The position numbers and the translations under genes were made by a program. This document shows, one piece after another, positions 46,963-58,690 of a DNA stretch of 64,000 bases. A model generated the notes under the pieces. It saw only the letters and a program-made list of their open reading frames with translations, searched no databases and was not told the origin of the DNA. The stretch is from Cephalopachus bancanus (taxonomy: Eukaryota > Chordata > Mammalia > Primates > Tarsiidae): contig JAPVLO010000161.1 of assembly GCA_027257055.1 (NCBI GenBank), positions 6,331,505 to 6,395,504 of the forward strand, given 5' to 3'. How positions within the stretch are numbered: the stretch's first letter is position 1; every line of letters begins with the position of its first letter.

Positions 46963-48010
46963 CAATCATGAAAGCTCTGAATTTCTCAGAGTTCAGGACT
47001 GTCCAGCCAGGAATGCCCAGTTGTGGAGGAGAAAGCTAGCTCAGAGCATGAATAGAGTTAGAAATGGATTACTATGGAGAAGATAAATTTAATCAAGAGA
47101 TATCACCCAAACATCACTAGCTCCCAGCATGACTGAACATATCCACAGGGCCAGGCTTGGCCCTGGTGAAAGAAACAACTCTTTCTGCCTCCAGGAACTC
47201 ACAGTGGGCTGGAGGCACAGGCATGAAAGCATCATGGGACAGGAGAGTGGGACCAGGGAATAACAGAGGGTGGCATAGGGCTGTGGGCATCCAGAATGTG
47301 GGCCTCATGGTCTTAGCCTGTACATCCTGAAAGCCGGCCCTGGACCAACAATTTTGGAGCAGGTGGATTATTTGGGGAAGTGGATCCAGGGAGGAAAGAG
47401 AGGGCTTTGGAGAGTATGGAGGAAAAGAGAAATACTGAAACAAAGATGTTATGGAGATGATCTCAGTGAGGGCAACTGAGGCTTAATTCACAAGGATCCA
47501 TAGGGAGCCCTTTAGGAAGGGTACAAGCTTGTTTAACCTTCTCCCTCCCAGAGACAAGAGAAAAGCATTTGTTTCCAGGTCCATGTCTACCATTGGTCGA
47601 GGTTTGCCCTAATGGACCAGGACAGGAGTCAGGGGATGTGTGAAACAGCCTGGGTGGACTGTTTGAGCCATGGCTGGAATCCAAGGTGAGGTGGGAAGAT
47701 GTGAGATTGTGGATCACGGTGACCAGGCAGCTGACCTGTGTGGAAATGTGGCAAAGACCGGGCAGTGGGAAAGGCTGCTTGAGATCCCTTCCCCACATTG
47801 GAAGCTCCTTGGGAAACCTGATTTAGAGCAACCCTCTATCCTGAGGACCCCTCATCAGTGACGGACTCAGAGGCTCCACCCAGTCATTCAGTCACCATGG
47901 GGCCTGAGTTTCCAAGGGTGAAGGGCGCCCATGGAGCTGGGACCCAGGGAGGTCACAAACTTGGAGCCGAAAGACCCTTCACAGCTCCTGGTGCCCAGGA
48001 CTTCCTGCCT
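46963..48010. other. GC-richer single-copy-looking DNA
   Basis: No repeat named and no convincing exon. Several short frames exist on both strands, none with recognised domains. Confidence 0.4.
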
Positions 48011-48640
48011 TTTCTGTCCCCTCCACCACTGAAGGCTTTCTCCTTTGCTCTGGATTCCCTCTTTCTCTCCTTCTCCCTTCCTTTTTCTCTCTTCCTTCCC
48101 CTCCCTCACTTTCTTCCTCTTTCATCTCTTTCTCTGACTCTGTTCTTCACCGACGTTTTCTCTATTGGGCTATTTCTCTGGGATCCTCTTGAAATTCCTC
48201 TTGCTGTCTCTCAGTCCTCTCCATCTCTCTTATTTCCTCTCCTTTCCACCCTCTCTCCTCTTCTCTGCTTCTCTCTGCATATCTGTATCTCTGTCCAACT
48301 CTCTGGATGGTTCCATCTCCCTGGCTCACTTTTCTCTCACTGTAGGGACCTATATAACTCTCTCTCTTTCATCTTTCCTCCTCTCTCCCACAGTTCAAAT
48401 CAGTGTCTATACTTCAACTTGTCTCTTTGTTGCGGAATCACATTGGGGTTCCCTCTGACTTTTTTTTCTTTCTTCCTCCCATACTTCTGTTGTACTCCTC
48501 ATTTTTATGATGCTCCAATTCTCGATTTCTGTATTGTTTCTCTCTCTCTCTCTCACTCCTCCTTCTCCCTTTTACTCTCCCTCTGTCTTTCTCACTCCTT
48601 TCCTTCTCTCTAATTTTCACTGTCTGTGGCTTCTTCTGAC
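48010..48640 (-). repeat. Pyrimidine-rich low-complexity tract
   Basis: Imperfect TCTC/CTCC/TTCC sequence over about 630 bases on the + strand (purine-rich on the - strand). A 251-codon + frame (47858-48613) crosses it. Its Ser/Leu/Phe/Pro-rich translation is the expected result of pyrimidine-rich DNA, so it is not called a gene. Confidence 0.7.
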
Positions 48641-50071
48641 CAACCACACACCTGGGACTTCTGTTCCCCTCCAGTCTTATGACGGGACTCCGTCCACATA
48701 CCATTGACTCCTGCCCCGCCTACATTAATTACAGGAAGACACTGAAACTTACAGGACTCAGTGAGAAATTGCCTCTTGCAGCTCAGCTACCCTGGACTTG
48801 GTGGTATTGAGGGGCAGCCTCCTTGGTGTGGGAAGGGTCCTGACACAGCCTGAGACTCAGTGGCCCCTCCTCAGTGGCTCCAAAGCCAATACTGGTCTGT
48901 CATCTATTCTCTATTTAAAGAAATTGTCTATCTCATAGAGACAGACAACCACTTATCTGATCACAAGGCACCTCTGTGACTGGCAGCCCCCAGGAACAAC
49001 ATGAACATTTCTAGAAGAAACTAGAAAACCTCCATTCATGTCTTGATACAGGATGCTGCGACCACCCAGGAGACCCTCAGGCACCTCCCAGCCAATACTA
49101 CACCAAGGGCAAGCCTGCTGCTGCTTCCAGGACCAGTTTATGGCTGTGTTTGGACCATGTGTGCAGAAATCACACCGTGTGACTCTTGGGTATCGCTGGG
49201 TCCAATCTTAGTGCACTATGATGTTAACAATTGTGTCCATGAAAGAATGAGCTGGGAACTTTAAATCATAGAAGTAAAACAAAGGTGTTTCTTATCAGGT
49301 GAAGAAGTCCTGTGACGTAGGATCAGCGGGCTCACCAGCCATAATTCCTGCAGAGGCCCCAAGGGAACCAGCTGCTGTGATCTTCACTTAAGGCTTCTAC
49401 TGAAACTGTCTGTGCAGGTAATTAGAGACTTTCACTCTTAGTAATCTTGCTCCTAGTGTACATTTTCTCTTACAAGTGTCTAACCTCTCACAATTCAGAA
49501 TATTTTATCAAGAGTCCTACCAAAGGGGCTCCTGCATCGCACAGTTACCGACAGAGATGGGACAGTGATGAATTACACAATTTCCATTGTCAAAGGGCAT
49601 TCAACATTGCACAAAGCACACAGAATAATGTTGGGAAAAGGAGTTTTCACATTTTTGACTTCTAAGGATTACAGTAGATAGTCTATGGAGGTTAGCCATA
49701 AAATGTAAAGCAGAAAAGGAATAAATAACAATGGCAACAAAAAACCCCTCCAATTTTTGGGAAAGACCCAGCATAATCTAAAATAAAGGGAATCAGTCAG
49801 GGTCCACTGGTCCATGAGATTTAAGGTACTTGAGTTGAATGGCATCTTCTCATGTTATTTCCGTAACCAACACAGAGAAAACCCTTCAGTCCTCAGTCCT
49901 AAGTATTTATAGGGTCTGGAGATGTCACCAAGGATGAGCAGCTGGGATCGAGGAAAGCTGTATGTTCTGGGGAACATTTTGTTTTTTGAAAAGTTAACAC
50001 AGGGAAATTTTATCACCCAGCCTGCAAATCAGAGATGAGACCAGAAGAAGTCGCTGTAAGAAATTGTTACA
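48641..50071. other. Unassigned DNA
   Basis: No gene or named repeat recognised. Moderate GC to about 49400, AT-richer after that. Confidence 0.4.
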
Positions 50072-50161
50072 ATGAAAATGACCAAAGCATTTACCTTGTT
50101 CCTTTCTATGATCCTGCTGCTATTCCTTATGGGAATTGAATGAAGTCCTGAATCTGCCGAA
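50072..50161 (+). other. Possible first exon with signal-peptide-like start (broken)
   Basis: ATG AAA ATG opens MKMTKAFTLFLSMILLLF, a basic start followed by a hydrophobic run as in a secreted-protein signal peptide. TGA stops it after 23 residues and a donor-like gaag/gtgaga follows at about 50162. It resembles the first exon of a small secreted protein whose frame has been lost. No second exon was found, so the call is weak. Confidence 0.22.
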
Positions 50162-51308
50162 GGTGAGAGAAGAGATTGGACCTCACACTAACTTGTACAT
50201 TCTAGGCAGAATAATAAACCCTTTACATCTCCTCCATCTCACTCTTTTCTACAATTGGGTCCCACACCAGAGGCACATGGTTGATCAGATGTCTCAGATG
50301 ACCCCGAGACCATCCCCTATCCTTGAAGATGGAAATGCAGAACCCTGGTCTTGGAATTTTGTTAACTAACCTGTCAATTGTGGTCTGGTCAGGGCCAAAC
50401 TAGTTGGAAATCAACTCAAAATCAGGGGTCTCCTGATTTAACATATATCAGAGGATATCACTTACAGATAATCAATTAAAATAAGAACAGTATTTGATGG
50501 GAAGAACATCAATATACCCTTGACTTGAACAACACTGCTCCTTTTCTTCAAACTGTACTAGCATTTTAAAACTTCTCTTGATCTATACTGAGACTGTCCA
50601 TGATAATTATATATAAAATTTAAAATATTTATGAAGAGAAAAAGATTTCAAGAAACTAATATTATAGTAATAAGAAAAGGCCTATAGGTATTAACTGCAA
50701 AATTTTAGGTGTACACTTAAAAAGATGGGGGAATAAAATTACATAGAAATTTAATTTACTAATGGACTACTATAGTTCATAATTAACAAAACAAAAAGAA
50801 CAAAGTAGGCTCCAAAACAGTAAAAACTGCCTCCTGTTTTAAAACAGGTCTCATAGTACAGTATTGATTCACAAAGACATAACAGTAAAATGTCTTCTTT
50901 CATCAGGACATAAAGCCCCATTCTAAAACATTGTTGATGTTACCCTTCTCAAAATAAATAAATAAATAAATAAAGCCTTCGGCACTGACTCAAGGGGGGA
51001 AGGGGAACTGGCCCATTTCCCTCTAGGCTTGTCTTTTCAGTTAGGAATAACTTAGAGGTTGTGATGTGGTGAAGGTGTTTGCACACAGTGGAGGGGCTTG
51101 AGCATCACCCTTCCCAGGAGACTGGCCGAGAGCTATCTGACTGGGGCACCTGAAGGAAACAGCATCTTGCCACTCTGTGACACAATGAGTCTCTTAGTTA
51201 GTGTTTGAGACTGTTTCTGGAACACATAACAATCACCACTGGAACAAGAAGCAGAGTGTGTGTTTGTGCAGCAGAAGTTAACTGGCTGCCTTTGCGGGGA
51301 GCTCCTAC
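50162..51308. other. Unassigned DNA with (AAAT)n microsatellite
   Basis: An AAAT repeat of about five units lies at 50956-50976. No gene recognised; the proline-rich C-terminal exons expected after the MIA3-like exons were not found here. Confidence 0.5.
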
Positions 51309-51402
51309 CTCTGCATGGAGGGTTTGTGTGTCCAGGCTTCTTGGCTCTGGTTTCTGCATCTTCTGTGCCTCTTGCAGCCCCAGGTTTTGCATTTTTTCCA
51401 GA
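51309..51402 (-). pseudogene. MIA3-like linker exon with frame change
   Basis: A long pyrimidine tract and acceptor (tctctgtcttcaag) and a donor (agag/gtagga) bound 94 bases. One frame gives LEKMQNLGLQEAQKMQKPEP, the other continues KKPGHTNPPCRG. The second resembles the KPNTQNPPRRG linker of MIA3, and the first the preceding helix. Family resemblance therefore jumps frame by one base within the exon, a sign of decay. Confidence 0.5.
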
Positions 51403-51536
51403 CTTGAAGACAGAGAAAAAAATGGACTTGAATAAGAACTAGAACACCAAGCTATTTATTTATTTATTACCAGATACTCAACACTTCATATTAAAACACC
51501 AGAAACATCCTTAAAATGTCCTCCACAGTCATGCAC

Positions 51537-51604
51537 CTGCGTTTCAAGTTGGTGGCCTCCCTGTTCTGCTTGGCCATCTCCCTTTCCAAAGCACGGACCT
51601 TGAG
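51537..51604 (-). pseudogene. MIA3-like coiled-coil exon after DNW
   Basis: Acceptor cttctacag leads into [20 protein letters not shown], matching the LKARA-ER-A-E--REAANL pattern directly after DNW in the family. Donor cgcag/gtgcat. If the donor is not used, the frame reads on to a stop at about 51495. An Alu sits in the intron just upstream. Confidence 0.62.
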
Positions 51605-51626
51605 CTGTAGAAGATGAAGCACCTGT

Positions 51627-51842
51627 GGCCGGGCTCGGTGTCTCAGCCTGTAATCCCAGCACTTTGGGAGGCCGAGGTGAGTGGATTGTCTGAGCCCGCG
51701 GGTTCGAGACCTGCCTGGGCAACTTGGTGAGACCTCATCTCTATAATAAATTAAAAAATTACCTGGGTGTGGTAGCTCTAGTCTGGGTGACAGAGTGAGA
51801 CTCCAGCTCAAAAAAAAAAAGAAAAAGAAAAAAGAAAAAAAA
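51627..51842 (+). mobile_element. Alu with right-arm deletion
   Basis: Starts ggccgggctcggtgtctcag, keeps box B gggttcgagacctg, then jumps from acctgggtgtggtagc to tctagtctgggtgacagagt. Most of the right arm is deleted before the A-tail. It lies in an intron of the MIA3-like remnant. Confidence 0.88.
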
Positions 51843-51904
51843 ATTTGTATGTTTAGATATGAAGATAATGCACAAAAGCAAGAAAAGGAAAAAAAAAACT
51901 TTAC

Positions 51905-51940
51905 CCAATTATCCTGAGCCTCATTTGCATAAATGGTGAT
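51905..51940 (-). pseudogene. MIA3-like 36-base exon
   Basis: Acceptor ggctttttcag and donor tgg/gtaaag frame exactly twelve codons, [12 protein letters not shown]. The family equivalent has the same length with the conserved ending A-x-DNW, which strongly supports the assignment. Phase 0 on both sides. Confidence 0.65.
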
Positions 51941-52048
51941 CTGAAAAAGCCAACACATCAGAAGCCATAAGTTAGAAAGTCTAAGGTCATTAAATCATCA
52001 ACATTAGGCACTGAAGGGTTCGGCGTCTGTTGGGCAGATGCTCCTTAC

Positions 52049-52224
52049 CTGGTGTCTGAAGTTGTGCTCTGCGTTCTGTTGCTTCTCCTGCAATTCTTGA
52101 ATTCTTTTCATCAGATAAACACCATATTGAGTATGATTATAAATAACATGGCTTGTTCCCATCATCTCCACAACTGTAGCCTTACACAATTTAGGCAAAT
52201 GTACAAAATGGAGGTGGTTTACCT
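52049..52224 (-). pseudogene. MIA3-like coiled-coil exon
   Basis: The stretch ends KRIQELQEKQQNAEHNFRHQ before a strong donor (cag/gtaagg). It aligns with the family pattern KRRIEEMEDELQKTERSF. The upstream part (KATVVEMMGTSHVIYNH) does not match the family, so the acceptor may lie further inside than the ttcag/agg junction used here. It ends in phase 0, as the next exon requires. Confidence 0.55.
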
Positions 52225-52307
52225 CTGAAATTCCCGAAGTGTTCACTGAAATAAGAATTATCAAGTTCTCTGTATAAATTTTGTTTTCCAGTATCTGCAC
52301 AGATGAT

Positions 52308-53305
52308 AGAAACAATTCAGAGATAGACAAGTGGGACCTCAGCAAAGCAAAAGAAACCATCAAGAGAGCAGATAGACAGACCATAGAATGGGAAAAAATA
52401 TTTTCCAACTGTATATCTGACAAAGGTCTAACATCTAGGATCTATAAGGAACTCAAATGTGTTGAAAGGAAAAAAACAAACAGCCCCATTAAAAAGTGAG
52501 CAAAAAACATGGAAAGACACCTCTCAAAAGAAGATACATGGGCAGCCAATAGACACGTGAAAAGGTGCTCAGCCTCACTCATCATCAGAGAAAGGCAAAT
52601 CAAAACCACATTGAGATATCACCTAACCCCAGTAATAATGGCCATTATTCATAAAACAAATAACAATAGATGGTGGCGAGGATGCAGAGAAAAAGGAACA
52701 CTTCTACACTGATGGCTGGAATGCAAACTAGTACAACCTCTTTGGAAGACAGTGTGGCGATTTCTGAAATAACTAGGAATTGACCTTCCATATGACCAGC
52801 AATTCCCCTATTGGGAATATACCCAGAGGAACTCAAATCATTCTACAAAAAAGATACCTGCACACATATGCTTGTTGTAGTTCTATTCACAATAGCAAAA
52901 ACAAGGAACCAACCATGTTGCCCATTAGAGCTGGACTGGATAAAAAATGTGGTACATCTACACAATGGAATATCATGCAGCCATAAAAAACGACAAACAT
53001 ATGGACTTTGCAGCGACTTGGATGGATTTGGAGTCGATCATACACAGTGATCTATCACAGAAACAAAGAACAATGTACCATATGTTCTCACTCACAAGCA
53101 GACCTTGAACAATTATAATACTATAAGAAAGCGATTGGCAGTAGTGGGAAACTGTCAGGGGAGAGGGGGTGTGATTGGCAGCTGAGGGAAACTGCTAGGG
53201 GAGGGAAGGGCATACTTCATCAACAAGGGTACCTGCATAATCAATGTTTTTATACTTAACCCTGAATTGCACCCCACATCTCTATAAAAAAAAGAAACAA
53301 TTCAG
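52308..53305 (+). mobile_element. L1, sense, 5' truncated, with 13-bp target duplication
   Basis: agaaacaattcag occurs at 52308-52320 and 53293-53305. The insert carries the ORF2 C-terminus ([18 protein letters not shown]) and the cccacatctctataaaa type 3' end. It interrupts the region upstream of the MIA3-like coiled-coil exon. Confidence 0.93.
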
Positions 53306-53799
53306 AAGAAGTACCAGGTGATATGGTAGAAAGAGGAAACAACTTGTTCACATATCTCACAGAACCTGCTATAGTTCATGGAACAGTGGATGTTCTTAGT
53401 GTGGGGCAGGACAAATGTCAAGCACATAAAGAGAGGAGAAACAGAGACACCATTAGGCATGCATACTTTGTGGCATCCAAGTATTCAACTATTTGTTTAG
53501 GAGATAATAGGATAGATGACTGGATGGCAAAGAGAAAGTAGTGAATGTGCAATGTTGTTCAAGTTAAACTGCTCAACTGAACTCTCCTTAATGGAATGGC
53601 TTTCTTAATGGAATATTTAAAAACTGAAGTGAAAAAACAAAACACCAGAAACTTCCCCAATTTCAAGTGTAAATTCTAAGTTCAGCATGCAGTGTGGGGC
53701 TGGAATTGTTTGATGATTAGTTATCACCTTCATGTCTCATGTATCTTCTGTTTTTTTTTTTAATGTAACCTGAAGGGCAGTGCTGAATGTTGTGATTAT
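53306..53799. other. Unassigned DNA inside the MIA3-like remnant
   Basis: I searched this stretch on the - strand for missing MIA3-like coiled-coil exons and saw none. Confidence 0.4.
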
Positions 53800-54880
53800 T
53801 CCTCAGGTTGTAGACAGAAAACCTACTCTCTTTAGTATAAGAAAGGTCAGAGTGACATCAGACTTCTCACCAGAAGTTATGCAAACAAAAAGTGAAATAA
53901 AATACATTGCTAAAACAAAGAACACCAACCTTGAACTCTGTAGCCAGAAGAACTATGCTTCAAAAGGGAAGGAGAAATGGAGACCTTCTCACACAAACGT
54001 GAATTGAGGGAATGTGTCCCTAGGAGACCTGGCTATAGAGAAGAAAAGTAACATAATAAAACAAAACACAACAATATTCTGTCTACAAAAATCTGCTTTT
54101 AGCATGAAGACACAGATACATTAATAGTAAAGGAAGAGAGAAAAAAACATACACTGCTAGCATTATTTTTAAAAGCTGGAACAGCTTTTTAAATTTCACA
54201 CAAAGCACATTACAGAGAAAGGAAGAGTACCTGGAATCAAAAGAAGTACTAAATTAATAGTGAAGTGGGTGATTATCCAAGAACACATGCAAGTCCCTAA
54301 TGAGTGAGAACCTAACAACAGAGCTTCAAAACACATGAGGCAAAAACTGGTAAAACCGCAGGGAGAAACAAATGAATCCACATTACAACTGGAAACTTCA
54401 AAACCCCTCTTCAGTCATTGACAGATCCAGCGGATAGAAAATCGATAAGGATATAGCTGACCTGAACTGGTCAATCAATTGAAACTCTTTCCATCTGTAA
54501 ACTTCAACCTACAACAGCAGATTACTCATTCTTATCCATCTCACATCTAGTATTGAGCACGATAGACCTCATTCCTGGCTACAAAACAAACCTTAATAAA
54601 TAGTAAAGAAAACATGTCACAGGAAGCTTGCTCTGGGACCACAAAATTTGGAATCAAATAACACAAAGACAGCTGGAAAACTACAAAACTTTTGAAGGTT
54701 AAACAATATACTTTTAAAGAACATATGTGTTCAAAAAGTTGTCCCAACACTTTAAAAATATTTCTAACAAAATGACAGTAAAATAGGAAATACAGAAATT
54801 AGTGCTATGCAGTGAGGGCAATGCTACAAAGGAAATGTACAACACTGAAATTAAATAAAATGTCCATTAACTGTAAAAGT
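53800..54880 (+). mobile_element. Old L1 fragment, sense
   Basis: tcaccagaagttatgcaaac, ttgaactctgtagccagaag and the later tgacctgaactggtcaatca, gcacgatagacctcattcc resemble old L1 coding regions ending in the endonuclease domain. Heavily decayed. Confidence 0.55.
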
Positions 54881-54935
54881 TTCCTCTTATTTATGACTAT
54901 AACTGTACCTGTATGATATATGTTCATATACTCAC

Positions 54936-55052
54936 ATCAAGGATCCAGAAGAAAATGGCAAAAGTAGTCATTCCCAAGAAGGCAGCAATAATGATCATCT
55001 TCCAATGAACTCCAAAAATGTCAGGATCATGAAGAAAACAGTTATGCCCCAT
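54936..55052 (-). pseudogene. MIA3-like transmembrane exon
   Basis: Thirty-nine codons are open from an ATG to a good donor (gat/gtgagt). The part PDIFGVHWKMIIIAAFLGMT then FAIFFWILD matches, in order and spacing, the PD..G..WK entry and hydrophobic segment of MIA3 as I recall it. Upstream in frame is a stop (taa at 55058-55060), so the exact acceptor and phase are unclear. The segment is too short for a length-filtered frame search. Confidence 0.6.
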
Positions 55053-55505
55053 ATGGGTTTACTGGAATAATAATATTTGAAATAATAAGAAGCCTAAATA
55101 ACACTAGCAATATATTTGTCACAAAGAATCATATTTAGAAATCCTAAACAGCTTTCAAGATGTAACCACACCTCTCAGATATCTCCCTAGGGAATTCCCC
55201 ACTGCTCAAGAAGGATTGAAACTTCCCAGTCTCTTTTTTTTTCATGGCTGCAGTGTTGATAGCCACTGCAAATGTGGGGTGTCTTTTTATTTTTGGGTCA
55301 AAAGTAATTATCATTTTTTTCAAGTTTAATCATTTTAAAACAGAAAAAAATTGTATGGAAGTTTTATGTACAATATGGTGTTTTGCAGTATAAATATTTT
55401 GTGAAGTGGTTAGATCTAGCTAATTAACAAATGCATGAGTCACATTGATATGGAATATCTTGAAACAAGATGCCGTTTCTGGTTCATGACTGGCCCTACT
55501 CTTAC

Positions 55506-55567
55506 CTGTACTTCAGTGATGAGAAAGAATTCCTCTGAATCATACTTTCCTCTTAGATTAGGTGAAT
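55506..55567 (-). other. Candidate exon upstream of the MIA3-like membrane exon
   Basis: An open 62-base segment with a perfect donor (gtacag/gtaaga). Its acceptor (gataaag) is preceded by a tactaa branch-point-like word. Translation SPNLRGKYDSEEFFLITEVQ. I could not match it to the MIA3 lumenal region, so its membership is inferred from position and strand only. Confidence 0.35.
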
Positions 55568-55569
55568 CT

Positions 55570-57480
55570 TTATCATTTAAAATTTAGTATAAGTCAAAAA
55601 AGACAACACAAAGATTTTATTTAGAAATTATGAAACTTTGGTACTTAAAAAAAGAGGAGCTGAGGAAAATGACACTAATAGTGTGGGAATGCTCTAAGAT
55701 TCTTGATATTAATTCTGCTAGGATTGTATAAACTTCTAATAAATTCAGATGGATACTGACATCTGTCTTGCATAGATCCTTCTGGATTTAATGGTGGATG
55801 TTGTTGGAAATGCAATATTTTAATTTTTAAAGTTTCTTTCAAAATGTTGAATAAGCAAAGGTAGTTCATTCAACAGACCTGACTCACTGACTCAAGAATG
55901 AAAAGGATTTTATTACTGGTCTATTCAACTTGTGAACAATTTCAGAAACATTGTGCTGAGCAGAATAAGGCAGACACAAAAGATTACAAATGGCATGCAA
56001 GAATCTCTAAATATGAAATTCCAGAATAAGCAAAAGTAATCTATGATAACAAGAAGGACCAGAGATAGCATGAGGTCACTTTCTGGGGTGACATAATATG
56101 TTAGTTCTTGAAAGGGTCTTGGGCTATGCATGGATACTATTTTTTAAAAATCAGAATACATATACTTTAGAGTTGAGTATTTTGTTTTATGTGAATTTTC
56201 TGGAGAAATAAAGTCTGTGAGAAATATTGATTTCTAAATAATGACTGTCATGCTGAACTATTTAGCAGGAAACTTATTGCTATCTGCAATGTGGAAATTG
56301 AAAATACATACAAAACAAGATCTCTCTTACACTTTTCCACTTTCAGTGAATCTAAGTTATTTCACAAATTAAAAAATTATGGTAATACAATAGAATGACA
56401 GAAGAATATTTGGATGAAAAGATATGAGTTAAATAATCTTGAGCAAAATGTTGACAGATCAGTGCTGCATGTTTGAATATTTTCATAATAAAATATTGGT
56501 GGCAGTTAACAAAATTACTTGTCTCATGTCAGTGTTTTTCTTTTGAGTAAGAGTTCCAGATAACAAATATTCTGTAGCCTTCAGTAATTTCAGGCACAAT
56601 CCCATTTGGATTATTCCCAGGCAATTCATCAGAGAGTTACAAAATGTGAAGATACTATGGGAAATTTGGCAGAGGTGCTGCATTCTGAGTTTTTGTCTTA
56701 AGTACTAGACCTAGTGGGAGAAACAGGTCTCATAGCTCCTTACGATGTAAAGGAGAAACACACTGTTGTTTATGCACACAAATGAATTCTACTTATCAAT
56801 AAAAAGGAACAAGCGATTAATATTTAATACATTATGGAGAAACCTCAAAATGATTCTAATGACTTAGAAACTGTACGCTTTAAAAAGGAGATATTTACTT
56901 TATATAGGACTTTACCACACTTTAAGGTAGTAATAAAATCAGAGAGACAAGCTGTTAACTTTATTTTCCTCAGGGAACAATTATAAATGTTTAAAAAATA
57001 ATTAGCAAAACTTTACTTCTAAGTTAATAAGCCAATTTCAATTTAGAAATAAACTCAAACATATAGTGGATGGGAAACTTAGGTTATCTTTTGAATAACC
57101 ATGATTTACTTGGCTAAAATTCCTTGGAAAGTCTTCAAAAATATGCAAAAATTGTATGGAAGATGAACAAATAAAAATGTCATAAACATACAAATGAAAA
57201 TTCTATATAGATATGTTTGTATATATAGGAATCAGTGAGATAGGTAGTTGATATTAAAATAATGCCTGATTATCATTCCAAAATATATTTAATACAGATT
57301 GTTGTTTAGCCCAAGTTCCTAAAACCACTGAAGTCTTTTTTCGATGTTCACTTTGATTTCAAATTAGGGCACTTAAATGTCAGATTTTTGAAGTCCATAT
57401 ACATTTAAATAATAAAGTGATCTTGTAATTATAATTAAAACTATGCAAACTGCAGTTTTGTAAAACACAATACCAAATTG
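55570..57480. other. AT-rich DNA with old L1 pieces
   Basis: Sense L1 ORF2-end wording occurs at about 55930-56140 (aacattgtgctgagcagaat, tagttcttgaaaggg) and 56735-56870 (aatgaattctacttatcaat, ggagaaacctcaaaatgat). The rest is unassigned. A - frame at 55675-55869 has no recognised family. Confidence 0.4.
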
Positions 57481-58540
57481 TCAATAACAAGAATTCACTT
57501 CATAGTTTACAGCAGTGCACCCAAATCAATCAGTAACAACCTTGGAAACCCATATGGAAAGGAATACAAACTTATTGGAATGTATGTCCACCAGGAAACA
57601 AACAAAAAAAAGCAATCGTATCATTCTACAAAAACTAGATCCATACTTATTTGGGAAGAAAATAAATTCAAAATGTAATTGAAACCAATCCACACTGCAA
57701 GACTCAGATTTGTGCAATTTAAACCTCTCCAGAAAGTAGTCTCTGATTTCCACGACACTTTCACTTTCAGCTTCACAGTACAGTGAGCACAGTGTGTGCT
57801 CCTGGGAAGGCTTCAAGGTCTTAGAGTAGCTTCTCTCTTAAAGGGTGCACACCATACAATTCTCTCCACAAAATCGTACAATTGAATGGTTATCATATGG
57901 CCACAAATCCTTCCTATTTGGTGTTATAAAGTTACTGCCCTCTGGTTTCCATTCTGTCGAGCTTTCCTGTATTTGGCCCAAGCCGACTTTGATGTGCAGA
58001 GGTGTGTCCGGAGGTCCTTGGTGCAAGGAAGACCAAGTTCCAATCAAAGACCCCAGGAAAACCTGTTAGGTAAGTCAGTATGACAGGATCCTACAGAAAA
58101 GAACCCATTCCCGCTCAGTGTTTATTCACGTTGGCAGATGAGTGACAAGGAAACTTCGGCAGGAAAAGCCAGAATACATCCTGGGCACTGACATGGCCGG
58201 TGCTCTTAAGGTGCGCTGGACACCGGGAAGCCTGTGTAAGAAGTTGGGAGTGGGGAGTAAATGTGGGCGTGGGTGGGGCTACAGCTGGGAGTAGGAGCAT
58301 CCCACAACGGGGAAGTGGGAAGGGGGTAAAGGAAAGCAGTATGTTGGGGATCTGGGAAGAGGAATAGAAAGCGTGTCTGGGACAGAATCTGGATCAAACC
58401 AAGTCCTTCAGTTGTGGGGGGAGGGTTCGGAAACTGTCACTGGGTGAGTGGCAGGCCAGCAGACCAGAGCACCGTGAGGGGCAGGCGAGTGGGACTCTCA
58501 GGGTCAGTTGGAGAGAGACCAAAGCTCTGGTTTCCCCAAA
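57481..58540. other. Exon-like but unassigned DNA
   Basis: Overlapping frames occur on both strands at 57526-58083 (for example ERFKLHKSESCSVDW on the - strand). A perfect + strand donor (cctgttag/gtaagt) lies at 58070. GC rises toward 58500. I recognise no protein, and the evidence does not decide the strand. Confidence 0.3.
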
Positions 58541-58574
58541 TCTTCTCCTGTCCGGTCACTGCCTTAACAACCAG

Positions 58575-58690
58575 AAGCTTTATACTCTCTCTTGGACCAA
58601 TCACCTGCCACCACCCCAGGTGCGTCACACTGGACAACCCACTGACACCACCCCATTCTTAGACCAGGTCCTCCCCCACGTGAGCCCACC
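58575..58690 (-). promoter_or_regulatory. Candidate TATA/CCAAT/CRE-like core promoter
   Basis: Read on the - strand, the order is an E-box CACGTG (about 58678-58683), TGACGCA (58621-58627, CRE-like), an inverted CCAAT box GATTGG (58597-58602) and GTATAAAG (58578-58585). A start would then fall near 58550. Spacing suits a TATA promoter and the local GC is raised. It points toward the MIA3-like exons 3 kb downstream. No transcript evidence is available. Confidence 0.4.

Larger units (their letters stand above)
51309..55567 (-). pseudogene. MIA3/TANGO1-like (cTAGE family) intron-containing gene remnant
   Basis: MIA3 and MIA2 are membrane proteins at ER exit sites that help load bulky cargo; their cytoplasmic part is coiled coil followed by a proline-rich tail. 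On the - strand, in family order, I find a transmembrane exon (54936-55052), a coiled-coil exon (about 52049-52224), a 36-base exon (51905-51940), a 68-base exon (51537-51604) and a linker exon (51309-51402). Splice sites flank these pieces, except that the acceptor of the transmembrane exon is unclear. A further splice-flanked open piece (55506-55567) lies upstream. Many coiled-coil exons between the membrane segment and the last ones are missing, the lumenal part was not found, and the linker exon needs a frame change. Most likely an unprocessed pseudogene; a short derived gene cannot be excluded. Old sense L1 (53800-54870) and a younger L1 occupy the gap. Confidence 0.6.

Noticed and set aside
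47858..48613. 251-codon + strand frame
   Set aside because: Its length comes from a pyrimidine-rich tract with few stop codons. The first 60 residues are ordinary but match nothing I know.
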